Source: Rhizobium alarense
GTDB lineage: Bacteria > Pseudomonadota > Alphaproteobacteria > Rhizobiales > Rhizobiaceae
Length of the DNA stretch: 51,964 nucleotides
Reading direction: 5' to 3'
Assembly (NCBI RefSeq): GCF_021555155.1
Contig: NZ_JAKGBU010000002.1
Coordinates: 1-51,964 of the forward strand
In this document: piece after piece, positions 16,642-25,955 of the stretch
How positions within the stretch are numbered: the first letter of the stretch is position 1
Layout of the letters: each line of letters begins with the position of its first letter
The notes under the pieces: model-generated
Databases searched by the model: none
Told to the model about the DNA's origin: nothing
What the model saw: only the letters and a program-made list of their open reading frames with translations
Made by a program: the position numbers and the translations under genes

Positions 16642-17082
16642 ATGATCTCTCAAAAGGCAAAATACGCGATGCGTGCCCTGATTGCGCTGGCACGCGCCAA
16701 TCCGTCCGAGCCTGTCCTGATCGCCGACATCGCCGTTTCGCAGAACATACCCAAAAAATTTCTGGAGCAGATCCTGCTCGACATGAAGCATCGCGGCATC
16801 GTCGCGAGCCGCCGCGGCAAGCAGGGCGGCTACATGCTGCTGAAGCCGGCGAATGACATCACCTTCGGCGAGATCCTGCGCATGATCGACGGGCCGATCG
16901 CACCGCTTCCCTGTCTGTCGCAGACGGCCTACCGCAAATGCGAGGACTGCAACGGCGAAAGCGACTGCGAGATTCGCCATGTCTTCGCCCGCGTCGCCGA
17001 TGCGACGCGCAACATCCTCTTCAACACGACGCTCGCCGACGCCCTTTCCGGCGACGGGGACACCGCCCGCCTGACGGCCTGA
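16642..17082 (+). CDS. Rrf2-family transcriptional regulator
   Basis: This 146-residue winged-helix regulator has the Rrf2 features: KAKYAMRALIALA at the N-terminus, IPKKFLEQILLDMKHRGIVASRRGKQGGYML across the helix-turn-helix and wing. A cysteine cluster follows at C91, C100, C103 and C109 with H113 after it. The spacing differs from IscR and NsrR, but a bound iron-sulfur cluster is possible. It sits between cysHDN, the RTX gene and the sulfate-binding protein gene, so control of sulfur or cysteine metabolism (a CymR-like role) is the most likely function. RirA-type iron control is less likely from sequence, but the HasA-like neighbour keeps it open. Confidence 0.85.
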   Translation: MISQKAKYAMRALIALARANPSEPVLIADIAVSQNIPKKFLEQILLDMKHRGIVASRRGKQGGYMLLKPANDITFGEILRMIDGPIAPLPCLSQTAYRKCEDCNGESDCEIRHVFARVADATRNILFNTTLADALSGDGDTARLTA

Positions 17083-17222
17083 CGGGCCTGCCGGCCCGGG
17101 CGAGATTTGCTCGCAAAAGCGGCTTGGCCGTAGCCCCATTGCTTGCAGCGGCCTCTTTCGGGCGGAAAACGGCCGCAGAACGGTCGCGAGGAGAAACAGA
17201 TTCGCGCTCCGCTTTTTTCGAC

Positions 17223-17250
17223 TTGATTAACACTACTAACTAGGTAGGGT
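17223..17250 (+). promoter_or_regulatory. Promoter of the sulfate-binding protein gene with an overlapping dyad
   Basis: A -35-like TTGATT (17223-17228) and a -10-like TAGGGT (17245-17250) are 16 bases apart. Between them lies an imperfect dyad, CTACTAACTAGGTAG (17233-17247), with matching ends CTAC and GTAG. It overlaps the promoter in the way expected of a repressor operator. The neighbouring Rrf2 regulator is the obvious candidate. A GAGGAGA ribosome-binding site precedes the ATG at 17276. Confidence 0.45.
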
Positions 17251-17275
17251 TAATCGTCAATAAGAGGAGAGCCCT

Positions 17276-18310
17276 ATGCCGACGACAACGAGACCCTGGA
17301 TCAGCGCCGCCGCGAGCCTGCTCATGCTGGCGCTTTCCCTTCCCTCCGGCGCCGCGCACGCCGCGGACATCTCCCTGCTGAACGTGTCCTACGACCCGAC
17401 CCGCGAGTTCTACGAGGCCTATAACGCCGCCTTCGCCAGCCACTGGAAGGAGAAGACGGGCGACGACGTGACCGTGCAGCAGTCGCATGGCGGATCGGGA
17501 AAGCAGGCCCGGGCGGTCATAGAGGGACTGGAGGCGGATGTGGTGACGCTGGCGCTCGAAAGCGACATCACGGCGATCGTCGAAAACAGCGGACGCATCG
17601 CAGCCGACTGGCGTGCCCGCCTGCCGAACAACTCGGCACCCTACACCTCGACGATCGTCTTCCTCGTGCGGAAGGGAAATCCCAAGGGGATCAAGGACTG
17701 GGGCGACCTGGTCAAGGGTGACGTGTCGATCGTTACCCCGAATCCGAAGACGTCGGGCGGCGCGCGCTGGAATTATCTGGCCGCCTGGGCCTGGGCCGAC
17801 CGGGCGTTCGGCGGGGACGACGCAAGGATCCGCGCCTATGTCGGCGACCTCTACAAGCGCGTCGCGGTTCTCGACACCGGCGCGCGGGGCGCGCTCACCT
17901 CCTTCGCCCAGCGCGAGATCGGCGACGTGCTGCTCGCCTGGGAGAACGAGGCGAAGCTCGCCGGCAGGGAATTCGGCGCGGACTCGTTCGAGATCGTCTA
18001 TCCTTCGCTGTCGATCCTCGCCGAACCCTCCGTCGCGCTGGTCGATGCGACGGTGGACGCGAAAGGAACGCGTGCCGTCGCTAAGGCCTATCTCGACTAT
18101 CTCTACTCCGACGTCGGCCAGCAGCTCGCGGCCGCGCATTTCTACCGGCCGTCGCGGCCCGAGGCGGTGGACGCCGCCCTGCTTGCCGGTCTGCCGCCGC
18201 TCGAGATGGTCCGGATCGACGATCCGCTCTTCGGCGGCTGGGTAGAGGCGCAGCGGCATCACTTCGCCGGCGGCGGCGTCTTCGACGCGATCTACCGGCC
18301 GGACCGGTAA
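17276..18310 (+). CDS. Sulfate ABC transporter periplasmic binding protein
   Basis: This 344-residue protein matches the Sbp/CysP class. The signal peptide ends in GAAHA, then [21 protein letters not shown]. Further family motifs include [25 protein letters not shown] and [19 protein letters not shown], and [19 protein letters not shown] near the middle. It delivers sulfate or thiosulfate to a CysTWA transporter. No permease or ATPase genes follow; the next genes are of unknown function. It therefore acts with a transporter encoded elsewhere. Gene order downstream of the Rrf2 regulator suggests sulfur-responsive expression. Confidence 0.93.
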   Translation: MPTTTRPWISAAASLLMLALSLPSGAAHAADISLLNVSYDPTREFYEAYNAAFASHWKEKTGDDVTVQQSHGGSGKQARAVIEGLEADVVTLALESDITAIVENSGRIAADWRARLPNNSAPYTSTIVFLVRKGNPKGIKDWGDLVKGDVSIVTPNPKTSGGARWNYLAAWAWADRAFGGDDARIRAYVGDLYKRVAVLDTGARGALTSFAQREIGDVLLAWENEAKLAGREFGADSFEIVYPSLSILAEPSVALVDATVDAKGTRAVAKAYLDYLYSDVGQQLAAAHFYRPSRPEAVDAALLAGLPPLEMVRIDDPLFGGWVEAQRHHFAGGGVFDAIYRPDR

Positions 18311-18407
18311 ACCGGCGGCCGGTGCCGGTCATCAACTCTCGGTGAGGCGGTTTGCCAACCGCGGTCCGTGGCGCATCTTCATCCTCATGGCTTTCGACAG
18401 GGAGACG

Positions 18408-18800
18408 ATGACGATGGTTTTTCCCACGCGACATGCATTGCTGGCCGGCGTCATGCTGGCCGGCGCGCTGACCACGACGGCGCTCGCCCATCATGGCTGG
18501 TCCTGGGCCGAGGGCGAGCAGACGGAGCTTCGGGGCACGATCCGCGCCATCTCCATGGCGCCGCCGCACCCCTCGCTGGAGGTGGCGGCGGCGGATGGCG
18601 AACGCTGGCAGGTCGATCTCGGCAATCCGCGCCAGACGGAGCGGTCCGGCTTCGTGGAGGGTTCGGCGACGGTGGGCGACGTGATCGTGGTGCTCGGCAA
18701 CCGCTCGCTCGATCCGAACGAGAAACTGATGAAGGCCGTCAGGATCACCGTTGCCGGGAAGGTGTTCGACATCTATCCCGAGCGCATCGGGACGAATTGA
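18408..18800 (+). CDS. DUF6152-type periplasmic protein
   Basis: This roughly 130-residue exported protein has a signal peptide (LLAGVMLAGALTTTALA) followed by HHGWSWAEGEQTELRGTIRA, the opening of the DUF6152 family. The rest is a small beta-barrel-like domain (ERWQVDLGNPRQTERSGF) ending VFDIYPERIGTN. The function of the family is unknown. GGGAGA lies before the two possible starts at 18408 and 18414. It is next to a membrane protein gene (13-base gap), a pairing that recurs for this family by memory. Confidence 0.75.
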   Translation: MTMVFPTRHALLAGVMLAGALTTTALAHHGWSWAEGEQTELRGTIRAISMAPPHPSLEVAAADGERWQVDLGNPRQTERSGFVEGSATVGDVIVVLGNRSLDPNEKLMKAVRITVAGKVFDIYPERIGTN

Positions 18801-18813
18801 CGGAGCGCGTGGC

Positions 18814-19284
18814 ATGGACGCGCTCGGCCTTCTCGCCGCGACGCCGGTTGCTGCGGCGCTGAAGGCATCGGCAACGCTCTACCTTCTCGTCAATGCCGCC
18901 CACATTCTGTCGATCGGCCTCGTCGTGGGCGCCGTTGTCCCGATGGATTTGCGCCTGATGGGCTTCTTCGGCCACCTGCCGGCGGCGATGCTGGGACCGT
19001 TCCTCGCGCGCGCCGCCGCCGCCGGCGTCGTCCTCGCGATCGTGACGGGCTTCTGCCTGTTCTCCGTCCGCCCGCAGCACTATGCGGCAAATCCCGCCTT
19101 CCTCGTCAAGATGGCGCTGCTCGCGCTCGGCATCGCCAACGCGCTGACCCTGCGCCGGAGCGCGGCCTGGCGCGCAATGGCCACGGCCGGCCGGCTGGCA
19201 CCTTCACTCAGGCTGCGCGCCGGCGTATCGCTCGTCATCTGGATCTCGGCGGTGCTCGCAGGACGGTGGATCGCCTTCGTCTGA
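18814..19284 (+). CDS. Membrane protein (DUF6644/DUF2214-like)
   Basis: This 156-residue protein has four to five membrane spans, with ATLYLLVNAAHILSIGLVVG, LGPFLARAAAAGVVLAIVTG, and VKMALLALGIANALTLRRS among them. Such small membrane proteins are commonly encoded beside DUF6152 proteins. No biochemical role is known. The start at 18814 lies 13 bases after the DUF6152 stop codon and the two are likely co-translated from one message. Confidence 0.72.
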   Translation: MDALGLLAATPVAAALKASATLYLLVNAAHILSIGLVVGAVVPMDLRLMGFFGHLPAAMLGPFLARAAAAGVVLAIVTGFCLFSVRPQHYAANPAFLVKMALLALGIANALTLRRSAAWRAMATAGRLAPSLRLRAGVSLVIWISAVLAGRWIAFV

Positions 19285-19515
19285 CGCATGATGAGGCTCA
19301 GGCGCCATCCGCCTCGCTGCGCTGGCCGGCCGCGCCTGACCTTGATCGCGTCCGCGACGAGGGCGCGCCCGCCCGCCCGGAAGACGGGATCGCCGAGAAA
19401 AGCAAGCGGCTCGTTCGCTCCGGCGACGACCACGACGTTGATGTCGGTTTCCTTGCTGATGGCGTCCCGCGAGGCTTTGACATATCTGCGTTTCGTCGTC
19501 GCTGCCTTGCCGAGC
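19285..19515. other. Spacer with an unassigned minus-strand frame
   Basis: A minus-strand frame translates as a segment with valine-rich and glycine-rich stretches (INVVVVAGANEPLAFLGDP), which looks protein-like, but no start codon with a ribosome-binding site fits and no family is recognised. It may be decayed coding sequence. It is left uncalled. Confidence 0.25.
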
Positions 19516-19674
19516 TCATGCGGAAGGCTTCTCGTAGTGCGTCTGGATGCGACGTTCCTGCCTGTCCTTTTCAACCGGCGTCAGACGCCGCTGGCGGATC
19601 AGCGCATAGGCGATGACGGCGAGCAGCAGGAACGGCCCGACGCCGACCGCGAGCAGCCAAGGGGTATTTTCCAT
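19516..19674 (-). CDS. Small single-span membrane protein
   Basis: This 52-residue protein opens MENTPWLLAVGVGPFLLLAV, has one membrane span (about residues 6-24), then a basic cytosolic tail (RQRRLTPVEKDRQERRIQTHYEK). An AAGGAGAT ribosome-binding site precedes the ATG at 19674. It lies downstream of betA on the same strand (59-base gap) and could be read from the same transcript. The function is unknown. Confidence 0.7.
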   Translation of the reverse strand: MENTPWLLAVGVGPFLLLAVIAYALIRQRRLTPVEKDRQERRIQTHYEKPSA

Positions 19675-19733
19675 GGCTGGGATCTCCTTTCGCGGGGAGG
19701 GAATCCCGCGCCGGGTGGAATTGTTCCCGGCGG

Positions 19734-21389
19734 CTACCGGTCGCTCGTCTCCCAGCGCGGGTTGATCCACGGCTCCTGATTGCTGCGGGGGAGCGGCTGC
19801 TTGCCGAGGATGTGGTCGGCGGCCTTTTCGCCGGTCATGATCGAGGGGGCGTTGAGATTGCCGTAGGTGACATGCGGGAAGATCGACGAGTCGGCGACGC
19901 GCAGCCCCTCGACGCCGATGACGCGCGTTTCCGGATCGACCACCGCCATCGGGTCGCTTGCATCGCCCATCCGGCAGGTGCCGCAGGGGTGATAGGCGCT
20001 TTCGAGATGCTGGCGCAGGAACGCGTCGATCTGGTCGTCGGTCGTCACCCCTTCGCCCGGCTGGATTTCCGGGCCGCGGAATTCGTCGAAGGCCTTCTGG
20101 CCGAAGATCTCGCGGGTGAGGCGCACGCAGTGGCGGAACTTCTCCCAGTCCTCCGGGTGGCTCATGTAGTTGAAGCGGATGACCGGATCGGCCATCGGGT
20201 CGGCGGAGCGGAGCGTGACATTGCCGCGCGACTTCGACAGGTTGTAGCCGACATGCACCTGGAAGCCGTGGCTCTTCGCCGCCGCCTTGCCGTCATAGCT
20301 GATCGCGACCGGCAGGAAATGATACTGGATATCCGGCTGCTTGACGCCCGGCGCCGAGCGCAGGAAGGCGCAGGCCTCGAACTGGTTGGAAATGCCGAGC
20401 CCGGTCTTGGTGAAGAGCCATTGCGCGCCCGCCACCCCCTGCCAGAACCACGGCAGCCAGGAATAGAGCGACACCGGCTTGGTCGAGACCTGCTGGAAAT
20501 AGAACTCCATATGGTCCTGCAGGTTGGCGCCGACGCCGGGGCGATCGGCCTTCACCTCGATGCCCATTTCCTTCAGGTGCTCCGCCGGGCCGATGCCCGA
20601 CAGCATCAGGAGCTTCGGCGAGTTGAACGACGAGGCCGAGACGATCACCTCGCGGTTGGCCTTCACTACCTCGATCCTGCCGCCGCGTTCGATCTCGACG
20701 CCGGTCGCCCGGCCGTTCTCGATGACGATTTTCCGCGCGAAGCAGCGCACCAGCGAGACGTTCTGCCGCTTCATCGCGGGCCTGAGATAGGCATTGGCCG
20801 CCGACCAGCGCCGGCCGTTGTGCACCGTCTGCTCCATCAGGCCGAAACCCTCCTGCTTGGAGCCGTTGTAATCGTCCGTCAGCTCGAATCCGGCCTGCCT
20901 GCCGGCCTCGACGAAAGCATGGAACAGCGGGTTCTTGACCGGCCCGCGGCGCACATGCAGCGGACCGTCCGTGCCGCGCCAGCCCTCCTCGCCGCCATGC
21001 GAATGCTCCATGCGCTTGTAATAGGGCAGCACGTCGGCATAGGCCCAGCCCCGCGCGCCGAGGTCTTCCCAGCGGTTGAAGTCCTCCGCGTGGCCGCGCA
21101 CGTAGACGAGCCCGTTGATCGACGACGACCCGCCCAGAACCTTGCCGCGCGGCGCGGTGATGCGGCGATTGTCGAGGTTCGGCTCGGGCTCGGAGAGATA
21201 ACCCCAGTTGTAGCGCTTCATGCTCATCGGCCAGGCGAGTGCGGCCGGCATCTGGATGAACGGCCCGATATCCGACCCGCCATATTCCAGCACCATGACC
21301 GTATGTCTGCCGTCCTCCGACAGCCGATAGGCGAGCGCTGAGCCGGCCGAGCCGGAGCCGATGATGATGTAGTCTGCTGCAGGGGTCAT
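19734..21389 (-). CDS. betA: Choline dehydrogenase
   Basis: This 551-residue GMC-family flavoprotein oxidises choline to betaine aldehyde at the membrane. The FAD-binding fold is at the N-terminus ([17 protein letters not shown]), followed by the GMC signature [21 protein letters not shown] near residues 79-99, and the active-site region [12 protein letters not shown] near the C-terminus. It is the last step gene of the betI-betC-betB-betA order known from Ensifer. Here, however, 678 bases holding a toxin-antitoxin pair on the opposite strand separate it from betB. Only 53 bases lie between its start and the divergent toxin gene, so either that gap has a promoter or it depends on read-through. 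Confidence 0.96.
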   Translation of the reverse strand: MTPAADYIIIGSGSAGSALAYRLSEDGRHTVMVLEYGGSDIGPFIQMPAALAWPMSMKRYNWGYLSEPEPNLDNRRITAPRGKVLGGSSSINGLVYVRGHAEDFNRWEDLGARGWAYADVLPYYKRMEHSHGGEEGWRGTDGPLHVRRGPVKNPLFHAFVEAGRQAGFELTDDYNGSKQEGFGLMEQTVHNGRRWSAANAYLRPAMKRQNVSLVRCFARKIVIENGRATGVEIERGGRIEVVKANREVIVSASSFNSPKLLMLSGIGPAEHLKEMGIEVKADRPGVGANLQDHMEFYFQQVSTKPVSLYSWLPWFWQGVAGAQWLFTKTGLGISNQFEACAFLRSAPGVKQPDIQYHFLPVAISYDGKAAAKSHGFQVHVGYNLSKSRGNVTLRSADPMADPVIRFNYMSHPEDWEKFRHCVRLTREIFGQKAFDEFRGPEIQPGEGVTTDDQIDAFLRQHLESAYHPCGTCRMGDASDPMAVVDPETRVIGVEGLRVADSSIFPHVTYGNLNAPSIMTGEKAADHILGKQPLPRSNQEPWINPRWETSDR

Positions 21390-21417
21390 GGCTGAATCAC
21401 CAAGGATTTGTGAGATG

Positions 21418-21427
21418 TATAGCTATA
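21418..21427. promoter_or_regulatory. Palindrome upstream of the RelE-type toxin and betA
   Basis: A perfect 10-bp palindrome TATAGCTATA lies 15 bases before the toxin ATG and 28 bases before the divergent betA ATG. The surrounding sequence extends it in part (ATAGCTATATGCTAT). A plus-strand promoter TTGTGA (21408) and TATGGT (21431) with a 17-base spacer would place the palindrome in the spacer. An Xre-type antitoxin operator is the likeliest reading. Control of betA through the same site is possible. Confidence 0.45.
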
Positions 21428-21442
21428 TGCTATGGTTGGCTC

Positions 21443-21688
21443 ATGAAGCGGGTCGAGTATTCCAAGATCGCTAGAGCGGTACTGGACCGAATGCAGCCTA
21501 AGCGGCGGGCGGCTATCCGTTCCAAAGTCGACGCTTTCGCACGGGGCGATGTGGTGGATGTCAAAAAGCTGAGCGGAAGCAAGCTTTTGCGGATATGCGT
21601 CGGCGACGACCGTGTGCTCATCGACGAGGAGGCTGCACTGGTTCTGGTCGTCAAGGTCGGACCGCGTGGAAGCATCTATAAGGAGTGA
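21443..21688 (+). CDS. RelE/ParE-superfamily toxin
   Basis: This 81-residue protein opens MKRVEYSKIARAVLDRMQPK and contains KLSGSKLLRICVGDDRVLID followed by LVVKVGPRGSIYKE, the usual RelE/ParE beta-sheet ending with a basic tip (R75). RelE proteins cleave mRNA at the ribosome, while ParE proteins target gyrase. The sequence does not decide between these. The start at 21443 is the family-length choice. The antitoxin gene follows after three bases. The pair is transcribed against the bet operon. Confidence 0.87.
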   Translation: MKRVEYSKIARAVLDRMQPKRRAAIRSKVDAFARGDVVDVKKLSGSKLLRICVGDDRVLIDEEAALVLVVKVGPRGSIYKE

Positions 21689-21691
21689 AAG

Positions 21692-22057
21692 ATGGGACAG
21701 TTGCGCAGGACCGTTATCGACGGGCAATCCTACGTCCTTATTCCGGAAGAGGACTACGAGGACCTCATCGACGGGATCGGGGCGGAAAAAATCATGGCCC
21801 GTATCCGCGCCGGTGAGGAGACCTGGCCGGCTGCGTTCGTCTACGAGCTTTGGGAAACCGACAGCCGCATTCGCTCTTTCCGCAACTATCGCGGCATGAC
21901 TGTTTCTGCGCTTGCAGACGCTGCCGGCATTTCTCAGCCCTACCTCTCCGAGATCGAGGCCGGCAAGAAGACCGGTTCCGTCGATGTGCTGAAGCGCATC
22001 GCCAATGCCCTCAAGGTCGATCTGGACGACCTCGTTGTGGATGTCGAGCCGGACTGA
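21692..22057 (+). CDS. Xre-family antitoxin
   Basis: This 121-residue antitoxin has an N-terminal segment that likely wraps the toxin (RRTVIDGQSYVLIPEEDYED) and a C-terminal Xre helix-turn-helix (MTVSALADAAGISQPYLSEIEAGKKTGSVDVLKRIANAL, about residues 69-107). It should neutralise the RelE-type toxin and repress the pair. Its stop codon lies only 10 bases from the convergent betB stop codon, so no room remains for a conventional terminator between the two. Confidence 0.88.
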   Translation: MGQLRRTVIDGQSYVLIPEEDYEDLIDGIGAEKIMARIRAGEETWPAAFVYELWETDSRIRSFRNYRGMTVSALADAAGISQPYLSEIEAGKKTGSVDVLKRIANALKVDLDDLVVDVEPD

Positions 22058-22067
22058 CGCTCCCATC

Positions 22068-23531
22068 TCAATACGGCGCCTCGCACGGACCCATCGCCAC
22101 ATAGACCGTCTTCAGTTCCGAATAATGCTCGATCGCCGCCAGCGAATTCTCCCGGCCGAAACCCGACTGTTTCGAGCCGCCGAAGGGGATTTCCACCGGC
22201 GCGAGATTGTAGGTGTTGATCCAGAGTGTACCGGCGTCGAGCTGATCGACGACCCGGTGGGCGCGCATGATGTCGGTGGTGAAGACGCCGCCGGAGAGGC
22301 CGAATTCGGTGGCATTGCCGCGCGCAATCACCTCGTCCTCGTGGTCGAAGTCGAGCACGCACATGACAGGTCCGAAGATCTCTTCCCGCGCGATGGTCAT
22401 CCCGTCGGTGACGTCGGCAAAGACGGTCGGCTGGATGTAGAAGCCGTCGCCCGAAACGTCGTTCGGGATGCCGCCGCCGGTCAGAAGCGTCGCGCCTTCC
22501 GCCTTGCCCTTTTCGATATAGTCCATGACCTTGTCGCGCTGCGCCTTCGAGACCATCGGCCCGAGCTGCGTCGCCTCCTCCATCGGGTCGCCGATCAGGA
22601 TTTTCTCCGTGCGTGCCTTCAGGCGGGCGAGGAATTGGTCCTTGATGCCCTTCTGCACGAAGACGCGGGTGCCGTTCGAGCAGACCTGGCCGGTCGAATA
22701 GAAATTGCCGAGCATGGCGCCGCCGATGGCGCTTTCGAGGTCGGCGTCGTCGAACACGATGAGCGGCGACTTGCCGCCGAGTTCCATCGTGACGTGCTTG
22801 AGCTCGGCAGCGGCGGCACCGGCGACCTTCTTGCCGGTCGGGACCGAGCCGGTCAGCGACACCTTGGCGACGTCCGGATGGTTGACGAGCAGCGGCCCGG
22901 TTGCACGATCCCCCTGGATGACGTTGTAGAGCCCCTTCGGCAGGCCGGCCTCGACGAGGATCTCGGCGATCTTCAGCGCGCCGAGCGGTGTGTTTTCGGA
23001 CGGCTTGAAGACCATGGCATTGCCGCAGACAAGCGCCGGCGCGCCCTTCCAGCAGGCAATCTGCTGCGGATAGTTCCACGCGCCGATGCCGACGCAGACG
23101 CCGAGCGGTACGCGCTTGGTGAAGGCGAAGTCCTGACCCAGCGGGATATGACTTCCGTTGAGTCCAGCCGCGGCGACACCGCCGAAGAACTCGAAGGCAT
23201 CCGCGCCGGACGTTGGATCGGCGACGATCGTCTCCTGGATCGGCTTGCCGGTATCGAGCGTCTCGAGTTCGGAAAGCGCGCGGTTGCGCTCGCGCATGAT
23301 CTCGGCGGCACGCTTCAGGATGCGGCCGCGCGCGGTGGGGCTCGTCGCCGCCCATTCCTTCTGCGCGCGCTTGGCGGATGCTATCGCCTTTTCGACGATC
23401 GCCGGTGTGGCGGCGTGGAGCTTCGCGATTACCTCGCCGGTGGCGGGATAGACGCTCTCGAAGGGCGTGCCGGCGGTGTCCTCGACATAGGCGCCGTCGA
23501 TGAAGTGCGAGGCTTTCGGTTGGGCTCTCAT
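22068..23531 (-). CDS. betB: Betaine-aldehyde dehydrogenase
   Basis: This 487-residue NAD-dependent aldehyde dehydrogenase converts betaine aldehyde to glycine betaine, an osmoprotectant. The fold markers are [20 protein letters not shown] (residues 149-168), [11 protein letters not shown] at the cofactor site, E250 in MELGGKSP, and the catalytic cysteine C284 in [10 protein letters not shown]. It starts one base after betC ends and is part of the betI-betC-betB transcript. Confidence 0.96.
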   Translation of the reverse strand: MRAQPKASHFIDGAYVEDTAGTPFESVYPATGEVIAKLHAATPAIVEKAIASAKRAQKEWAATSPTARGRILKRAAEIMRERNRALSELETLDTGKPIQETIVADPTSGADAFEFFGGVAAAGLNGSHIPLGQDFAFTKRVPLGVCVGIGAWNYPQQIACWKGAPALVCGNAMVFKPSENTPLGALKIAEILVEAGLPKGLYNVIQGDRATGPLLVNHPDVAKVSLTGSVPTGKKVAGAAAAELKHVTMELGGKSPLIVFDDADLESAIGGAMLGNFYSTGQVCSNGTRVFVQKGIKDQFLARLKARTEKILIGDPMEEATQLGPMVSKAQRDKVMDYIEKGKAEGATLLTGGGIPNDVSGDGFYIQPTVFADVTDGMTIAREEIFGPVMCVLDFDHEDEVIARGNATEFGLSGGVFTTDIMRAHRVVDQLDAGTLWINTYNLAPVEIPFGGSKQSGFGRENSLAAIEHYSELKTVYVAMGPCEAPY

Positions 23532-23532
23532 C

Positions 23533-25062
23533 TTATTCTCCCCGCGGATAGCGTTTGGATTCCTCGAGATTATCGAGGTTCATGTGATTGCGCATATAGC
23601 GCTCCGAGGCCTTTTGCAGCGGCTGGTGGTCCCAGGGATAATAGGCGCCGTTGCGGAGCGCCTCGTAGACCACCCAGCGTCGCGCCTGGCTTTCGCGCAC
23701 GGCGGCGTCGAAGGCGGCCATGTCCCAGCGGGTCTCCCGCATCTGGCGGAAGGCGTCCAGTGTCGCCTTGATGACAGAATTGTCGGAGGCGGCCAGGTTG
23801 GTGAGCTCCAGCGGGTCTGCGTCGAGGTCGTAGAGCTGCTCCGGGTCAATCGCACAGTGCACATATTTCCACTTGCCTTCGCGGATGCCGACGATCGGCG
23901 CGTAGGAGGCTTCCGCCGCATATTCCATGAGCACCGGCGCCGTGCGCGCCTCGCCATTGATAACAGGCACGAGGCTTTCGCCATCGGTCCAGGGCATCAC
24001 GGCATCCATCGAGATGCCGGCCAGATCGCACAATGTCGGCAGCACGTCGAGGTTGGAGGAGGGGGCGAGGTGCAGGCCGGGCGTCACGCCGGGGCCGCCG
24101 ACCATCAGCGGCACGCGGGCGGAGCCCTCGAAGAAGTTCATCTTGAACCACAGGCCGCGCTCGCCGAGCATGTCGCCGTGGTCGGAGCAGAAGAGGATGA
24201 TCGTGTCGTCCAGCATGCGCGTCCGCGTCAGCGTATCGACCAGTTCGCCGACCTTCTCGTCGAGATAGGAGATATTGGCGAAATAGGCCTGCCGCGAGCG
24301 GCGCACGTTCTCTTCCGTGATGTCGAAGCTCGCATAGTCGCAGGAATGCAGGATGCGCTCGGCATGCGGGTCCTGTTCGTCCAGCATGCCGACCTCGGGC
24401 ATCAGGTGCTCGCAGTCGTTGTAAAGGTCCCAGAATTTCCGGCGCGCCACATAGGGGTCATGCGGATGGGTGAAGGAGGCGGTGAGGCACCAGGGGCGGC
24501 GGCCCTCGTCGTCGTTCTCGCGCGACAGCTGGTAGAGCTTCTGGTTGGCGAGGAAGGCGACCTCGTCGTCATATTCCATCTGGTTGGTGATCTCGGCGAC
24601 ACCCGCGCCCGTCACCGAGCCCATGTTGTGATACCACCAGTCGATGCGCTCGCCGGGCTTGCGGTAATCCGGCGTCCAGCCGAAATCGGCCGGGTAGATG
24701 TCGGTCGTCAGCCGCTCCTCGAAGCCGTGCAACTGGTCGGGCCCCACGAAATGCATCTTGCCGGAAAGCGCCGTGTAATAACCGGCGCGGCGCAGATGAT
24801 GCGCATAGGTCGGGATCGAGGAGACGTATTCGGCGGCATTGTCGTAGACCCGCGTGCGGCTCGGCAGCTGCCCGGCCATGAAGGAGGCGCGCGCCGGCGC
24901 GCAGAGCGGGGAGGAGGTATAGTTGTTGCGGAAGCGCGCCGAGCGTCTGGCCAGCGCCTTCAGATGCGGCGCGTGCAGCCATTCCGCCGGGCCATCCGGG
25001 AAGAGTTTCCCGTTGAGCTGGTCGACCATGATGATCAGGATGTTCGGCTTGCTGGCTGTCAC
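23533..25062 (-). CDS. betC: Choline-sulfatase
   Basis: This 509-residue sulfatase hydrolyses choline-O-sulfate to choline and sulfate. The sulfatase signature [13 protein letters not shown] places the cysteine to be converted to formylglycine at C54 (C-x-P-x-R). Metal ligands occur in IIMVDQLNG near the N-terminus and in [16 protein letters not shown] near residues 290-305. The C-terminal sulfatase tail ([18 protein letters not shown]) is typical of BetC. Its products link the bet pathway to the sulfate assimilation genes elsewhere in the window. The betI stop lies 36 bases upstream. Confidence 0.95.
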   Translation of the reverse strand: MTASKPNILIIMVDQLNGKLFPDGPAEWLHAPHLKALARRSARFRNNYTSSPLCAPARASFMAGQLPSRTRVYDNAAEYVSSIPTYAHHLRRAGYYTALSGKMHFVGPDQLHGFEERLTTDIYPADFGWTPDYRKPGERIDWWYHNMGSVTGAGVAEITNQMEYDDEVAFLANQKLYQLSRENDDEGRRPWCLTASFTHPHDPYVARRKFWDLYNDCEHLMPEVGMLDEQDPHAERILHSCDYASFDITEENVRRSRQAYFANISYLDEKVGELVDTLTRTRMLDDTIILFCSDHGDMLGERGLWFKMNFFEGSARVPLMVGGPGVTPGLHLAPSSNLDVLPTLCDLAGISMDAVMPWTDGESLVPVINGEARTAPVLMEYAAEASYAPIVGIREGKWKYVHCAIDPEQLYDLDADPLELTNLAASDNSVIKATLDAFRQMRETRWDMAAFDAAVRESQARRWVVYEALRNGAYYPWDHQPLQKASERYMRNHMNLDNLEESKRYPRGE

Positions 25063-25098
25063 GGGACGTCCCTGATGGAGTAGCTCGGTATGGGGATT

Positions 25099-25734
25099 CT
25101 ATCGTGCCTGGGTGGCGGACGGTTGCCGGCTCGCGGCAGGGGAGGCGGCACCTGCGACAGCAGCCAGCATCGCATCCACATAACCCTCCGTCAGCGCGAT
25201 CGACGACTCGATGCTGATCGGCGCGGACCGCAAGCCCTGCCGCAGGTAGAGCCCGTCGATCATCGCCGCCGCTCCGCCGGCGATCTCCACGGCGGTATCG
25301 GCTGGGCACAACTGCTTGAGGCTCGACAGCAGGCTGGAATTCAGCCGCCGCGCATAGACGACGAGCAGGCGGCGCACCTCGTCCGAGCGCTGGGCTTCCG
25401 AATAGAAGGCGAGCCACGCCGCGACGGTCTCCGGCGCGAACTGATGCGCCTGGAAGTTGACGCGGATGACGGCCGACAGTCTTTCGCGCGGCGTCGCCGC
25501 CGCCGACAGCGCAGCGACCGCATCGGCCCTGAGCTGGCGCAGCAGGCTGCGGATCGTCGCGATGACGAGCTGTTCCTTCGAGCCGAAATAGTGGTGGGCA
25601 AGTGCGGCCGACACGCCGGCGTGGCGGGCGATTTCCGACATGGTGACGGTCAGCGAGCCGCGATCGCCGACGGCTCTCAGCGTCGCGTCCACCAGCGCCT
25701 TCCGGCGCACCGGCTCCATTCCGACTTTCGGCAT
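25099..25734 (-). CDS. betI: TetR-family repressor of the bet operon
   Basis: This 211-residue regulator represses bet genes and is relieved by choline. The opening PKVGMEPVRRKALVDATLRA, and the helix-turn-helix TMSEIARHAGVSAALAHHYF, match BetI. The ligand-binding half contains LAFYSEAQRSDEVRRLL, LYLRQGL and a C-terminal alanine-rich tail. The ATG at 25734 is preferred over upstream starts because the latter would cover the operator and promoter annotated here. It leads the betI-betC-betB transcript. Confidence 0.94.
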   Translation of the reverse strand: MPKVGMEPVRRKALVDATLRAVGDRGSLTVTMSEIARHAGVSAALAHHYFGSKEQLVIATIRSLLRQLRADAVAALSAAATPRERLSAVIRVNFQAHQFAPETVAAWLAFYSEAQRSDEVRRLLVVYARRLNSSLLSSLKQLCPADTAVEIAGGAAAMIDGLYLRQGLRSAPISIESSIALTEGYVDAMLAAVAGAASPAASRQPSATQAR

Positions 25735-25754
25735 GACGATCCCCGTTTTCCGAC

Positions 25755-25783
25755 AGCTTATTTTTAATTGACTGATCAATCAA
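25755..25783 (-). promoter_or_regulatory. betI promoter and probable BetI operator
   Basis: On the minus strand a -35 TTGATT (25778-25783) and a -10 TAAGCT (25755-25760) are 17 bases apart. Overlapping the -35 is a near-perfect 16-bp palindrome TTGACTGATCAATCAA (25768-25783), 14 of 16 symmetric positions. This layout suits autorepression by a TetR-family dimer. The palindrome lies 34-49 bases before the betI start. Confidence 0.65.
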
Positions 25784-25955
25784 TAAAAATCGTACAGCCT
25801 CTCGGAAGGAGGGGCGCCGGATGTGCTGCGTCGCGGAAACGCGCCGCGCAGGCATGCGGCAGGCCCTTTTCATCCTCGTTCGTCTTGGATAGATTTGGCT
25901 GTCCGCGCTGCGCTTGCGGCAACCGCGAGCCGGCCGGCGGATATCGGAGGATGCA

